From Planctomycetales bacterium (GTDB lineage Bacteria > Planctomycetota > Planctomycetia > Gemmatales > Gemmataceae): 5,511 bases of DNA. The position numbers and the translations under genes are program-made. Positions 3,700-5,511 of this stretch are shown piece by piece. The notes beneath the pieces are model-generated. The model saw only the letters and a list, made by a program, of their open reading frames with translations, was not told the DNA's origin and ran no database searches. The stretch lies in assembly GCA_020054355.1 (NCBI GenBank), contig JAGVLI010000439.1:1-5511 (forward strand), given 5' to 3'. Numbering within the stretch: the first letter of the stretch is position 1; each line of letters starts with the position of its first letter.

Positions 3700-5498
3700 C
3701 TAACGCTTGGATCGCTTCGGCGGGATCGGCGCAACCCGGAGGATGTAGACCGTGCCGTTGGCGTTACCCACCGCCAAGTGCCGGCTGTCGAGGGCGAAGT
3801 TCACGCTGTTGACCGGCCCGGCCATCTGCCACTCTTCTTGTTCGCTGTTGGCGGTGTTCCAGACGATGACCTTGCCGTCGCGGAAGGCGGCGGCGAGGCG
3901 TTTGCCGTCCGGCGAGTAGGCCAGCGACTTGCAGAGTGCCGCCATCGGTGGATATGCCAGCGCTTCCTTGCGAGATTCGGTATCGAAGACCTTCACGACC
4001 TTGAGATGATTGCCGACCGCCAACCGTTTGCCGTCCGGCGACAGGGCGATGCTCTCGATGGCGGCGTCGTCCTGGAACAGCGCGCGTTCCTTGGCGGTGA
4101 ACGGATCGTACAGCCGGGCGGTTTGGTCGTAGCTGGCGGTGGCCACGGTGCGGCCATCGGGACTGAAGGCCACGGCGGGCACCATGTCCTGGTGCTGATC
4201 GAGCGTGATCCGTAAGTTGCGCGTCGGCGGGTTCCACAGCCGGACCTGGCCTCCCTGGAAAATCGGCCCCGTCGCGCCGACGGCGAGCGTCGTGCCATCG
4301 GGGGAAAAGGCGACCGATGTCACCGGTCCCATCTGTCCCGTGAGCGTGCCCAGTTCCTTGTTGGCTGCCGTATCCCAGAGCTTGGCGGTGCCGTCGTAGC
4401 TGCCCGATGCCAGGTTTTTGAGCACGGAGGAATAGGAAACCGAGGTGACCGCGCCACTATGGCCGGTGAAGTTCATGCGGATGCGGCCGGCGGGCACTTC
4501 CCAGACCTTGACGGACTTGTCGAAGCTGGCGGTGGCCAGCATCTGCCCATCGTCCATGAAGACGACACTGGTGACAGGCGCTTGGTGGCCCGAACCGGCG
4601 TCGGTCAGCTCGCGCCGGCTGGACAATTCCCAGACGCGCACGCTGCCGTCGGTGCCGGCGGAAGCGAGCAGCCGGTCGCTGTCGAACAGCGCCAGTCCCT
4701 GGACCGTGCCGCCGTGCCCATCGATCCGGTAGGAAACCGGGGGCGCTTTCGGCGTAGGCGCAGGCTGCGGAGTCGGCTGCGGGTTCTGCGGTTGATTGGG
4801 ATCGGCGTTCGGATTTGGCGCCGGGAGTTTCGGTTCTTCCGGGAGGCGGACTTCCCAGACGCGAATGGTCTGGTCGGCGCTGCCGGAAATGATCTTCTTG
4901 CTATCGCCGGTGAACAGAGCGCTCGTCACGCCAGCGTTGTGTCCCGCCAGCAGCTGCACCGCCGCGCCGCGCTCGACGCTCCAGACGATCAGATGATGGT
5001 CTTCCTCGCCACCGCCGGAAACCAGCAACCGCCCGTCATGGGAGAACGCCAAACAGCGCACCGGGCCGGTATGATGGTCCATGCTGGCGCGGGCAAAGCC
5101 GTTGTGGCTCCAGAGCTTCACCGACTTGCCCGCGTCGCCGGTGGCCACGGTTTCGCCGTCGGGTGAAAAGGCCACGCAGTGGACCGCGCTGGTGTGGCCC
5201 TTCAATGTTCCTTTTTCCTTGCCCGTTTCCAGTTCCCAGATTTTCACCGAGTGGTCTTCGAGGATCGAGGCGGCCAGCAAGCCGTCGCGGCTCAGGACGA
5301 TGCTGGACACCTTGTTGATCGGGCCGGGATAATCGCCGAACTTCTTGCCCGTGGCGATCTCCCACAGCGTGGCACTACCCTCGCTATTGGCCGTCGCCAG
5401 CAGCTTGCCGTCGGCGATCACTGCCAGGGAATGCACGTTGCCGGCTGGCAGCAGGGCGATTTCCCTGCCGGTCTTGCGGTCCCACAGTCGCACGCCGC
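3700..5498 (-). CDS. WD40 double beta-propeller protein, N-terminally truncated
   Basis: At least 597 residues of WD40 repeats, a scaffold fold for protein-protein contacts. Counting from the GTG at 5493, blade ends are visible at VRLWD (1-5), ATLWE, VKIWE, VKLWS, LIVWS and IRVWE (to ~214). A Pro/Asn/Gln-rich linker with repeated PNP and PQP motifs follows (about 217-252), then eight blades ending VRVWE, VKVWE, AKLWD, VRLWN, ARLYD, VKVFD, VIVWN and VYILR. Several carry GH...VTSVAFSPDG signatures. Fourteen blade ends, the first partial, suit two roughly seven-bladed propellers joined by the linker. The C-terminus is basic (PPKRSKR). The GTG at 5493 lies inside a blade and is not a start; coding continues to the contig edge at 5498, where adapter sequence begins. 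In planctomycetes such propellers are often fused to cytochrome c or protein kinase domains, so a missing upstream domain is possible. A long inverted repeat follows the stop. The partner is unknown. Confidence 0.93.
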
Positions 5499-5511
5499 AG
5501 ATCGGAAGAGC
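5499..5511. other. Illumina adapter remnant
   Basis: The last 13 bases, AGATCGGAAGAGC, are identical to the shared core of Illumina TruSeq adapters and sit exactly at the contig end. They are not biological sequence; genuine sequence ends at 5498. Confidence 0.95.

Noticed and set aside
3123..3812. 229-aa plus-strand open frame
   Set aside because: It runs antisense through the bfd-like gene, its promoter and the palindromic repeats, and its translation shows no domain.
4459..5166. 235-aa plus-strand open frame inside the WD40 gene
   Set aside because: Antisense to fourteen-blade WD40 coding sequence, with no recognisable domain of its own.

Overview
The window is a 5.5 kb piece of high-GC bacterial DNA, probably an assembly contig from a planctomycete or a planctomycete-like environmental bacterium. 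This rests on gene style only: a long WD40 beta-propeller protein with many SPDG-type blades, a von Willebrand factor A (VWA) protein with an uncharacterised tail, GC-rich codons, and palindromic repeats behind genes. No rRNA or marker gene fixes the taxonomy. Both ends look technically compromised. The first ~166 bases encode part of a Rep/UvrD-family helicase of proteobacterial style that runs abruptly, and by chance in frame, into the VWA gene. The last 13 bases (5499-5511) are exactly the common Illumina adapter core.

Layout, left to right. 2-166 (+): helicase fragment. ~167-1387 (+): VWA protein lacking its native start, followed by a textbook rho-independent terminator (1411-1452). 1490-1518: a good sigma70-type promoter driving a two-gene unit of unrecognised small proteins (1584-1925, 113 aa; 1936-2412, 158 aa; 10-nt gap). 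The last 59 residues of the 158-aa protein, its stop codon and its downstream hairpin are a diverged copy of the 3' end of the VWA gene. 2524-3012 (+): bacterioferritin (bfr). 3090-3362 (-): a bacterioferritin-associated-ferredoxin-like [2Fe-2S] protein (bfd), tail to tail with bfr. 3363-3699: a 337-nt intergenic region holding the bfd promoter, a Fur-box-like palindrome at its start point, a second near-palindrome, and a long inverted-repeat array behind the WD40 gene. 3700-5498 (-): WD40 double beta-propeller protein, cut at its N-terminus by the contig end.

The coherent biology is iron storage and release. Bfr stores iron as a ferric mineral, and Bfd is expected to deliver electrons to its haem to release it. 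The Fur-like site at the bfd promoter fits release under iron starvation. The Bfr has an unusual Ser at the position of the bridging ferroxidase ligand Glu127. The most unexplained item is the C-terminal module plus terminator shared by the VWA protein and the small two-gene unit. I see no CRISPR array, tRNA, rRNA, transposase or clear defence system.
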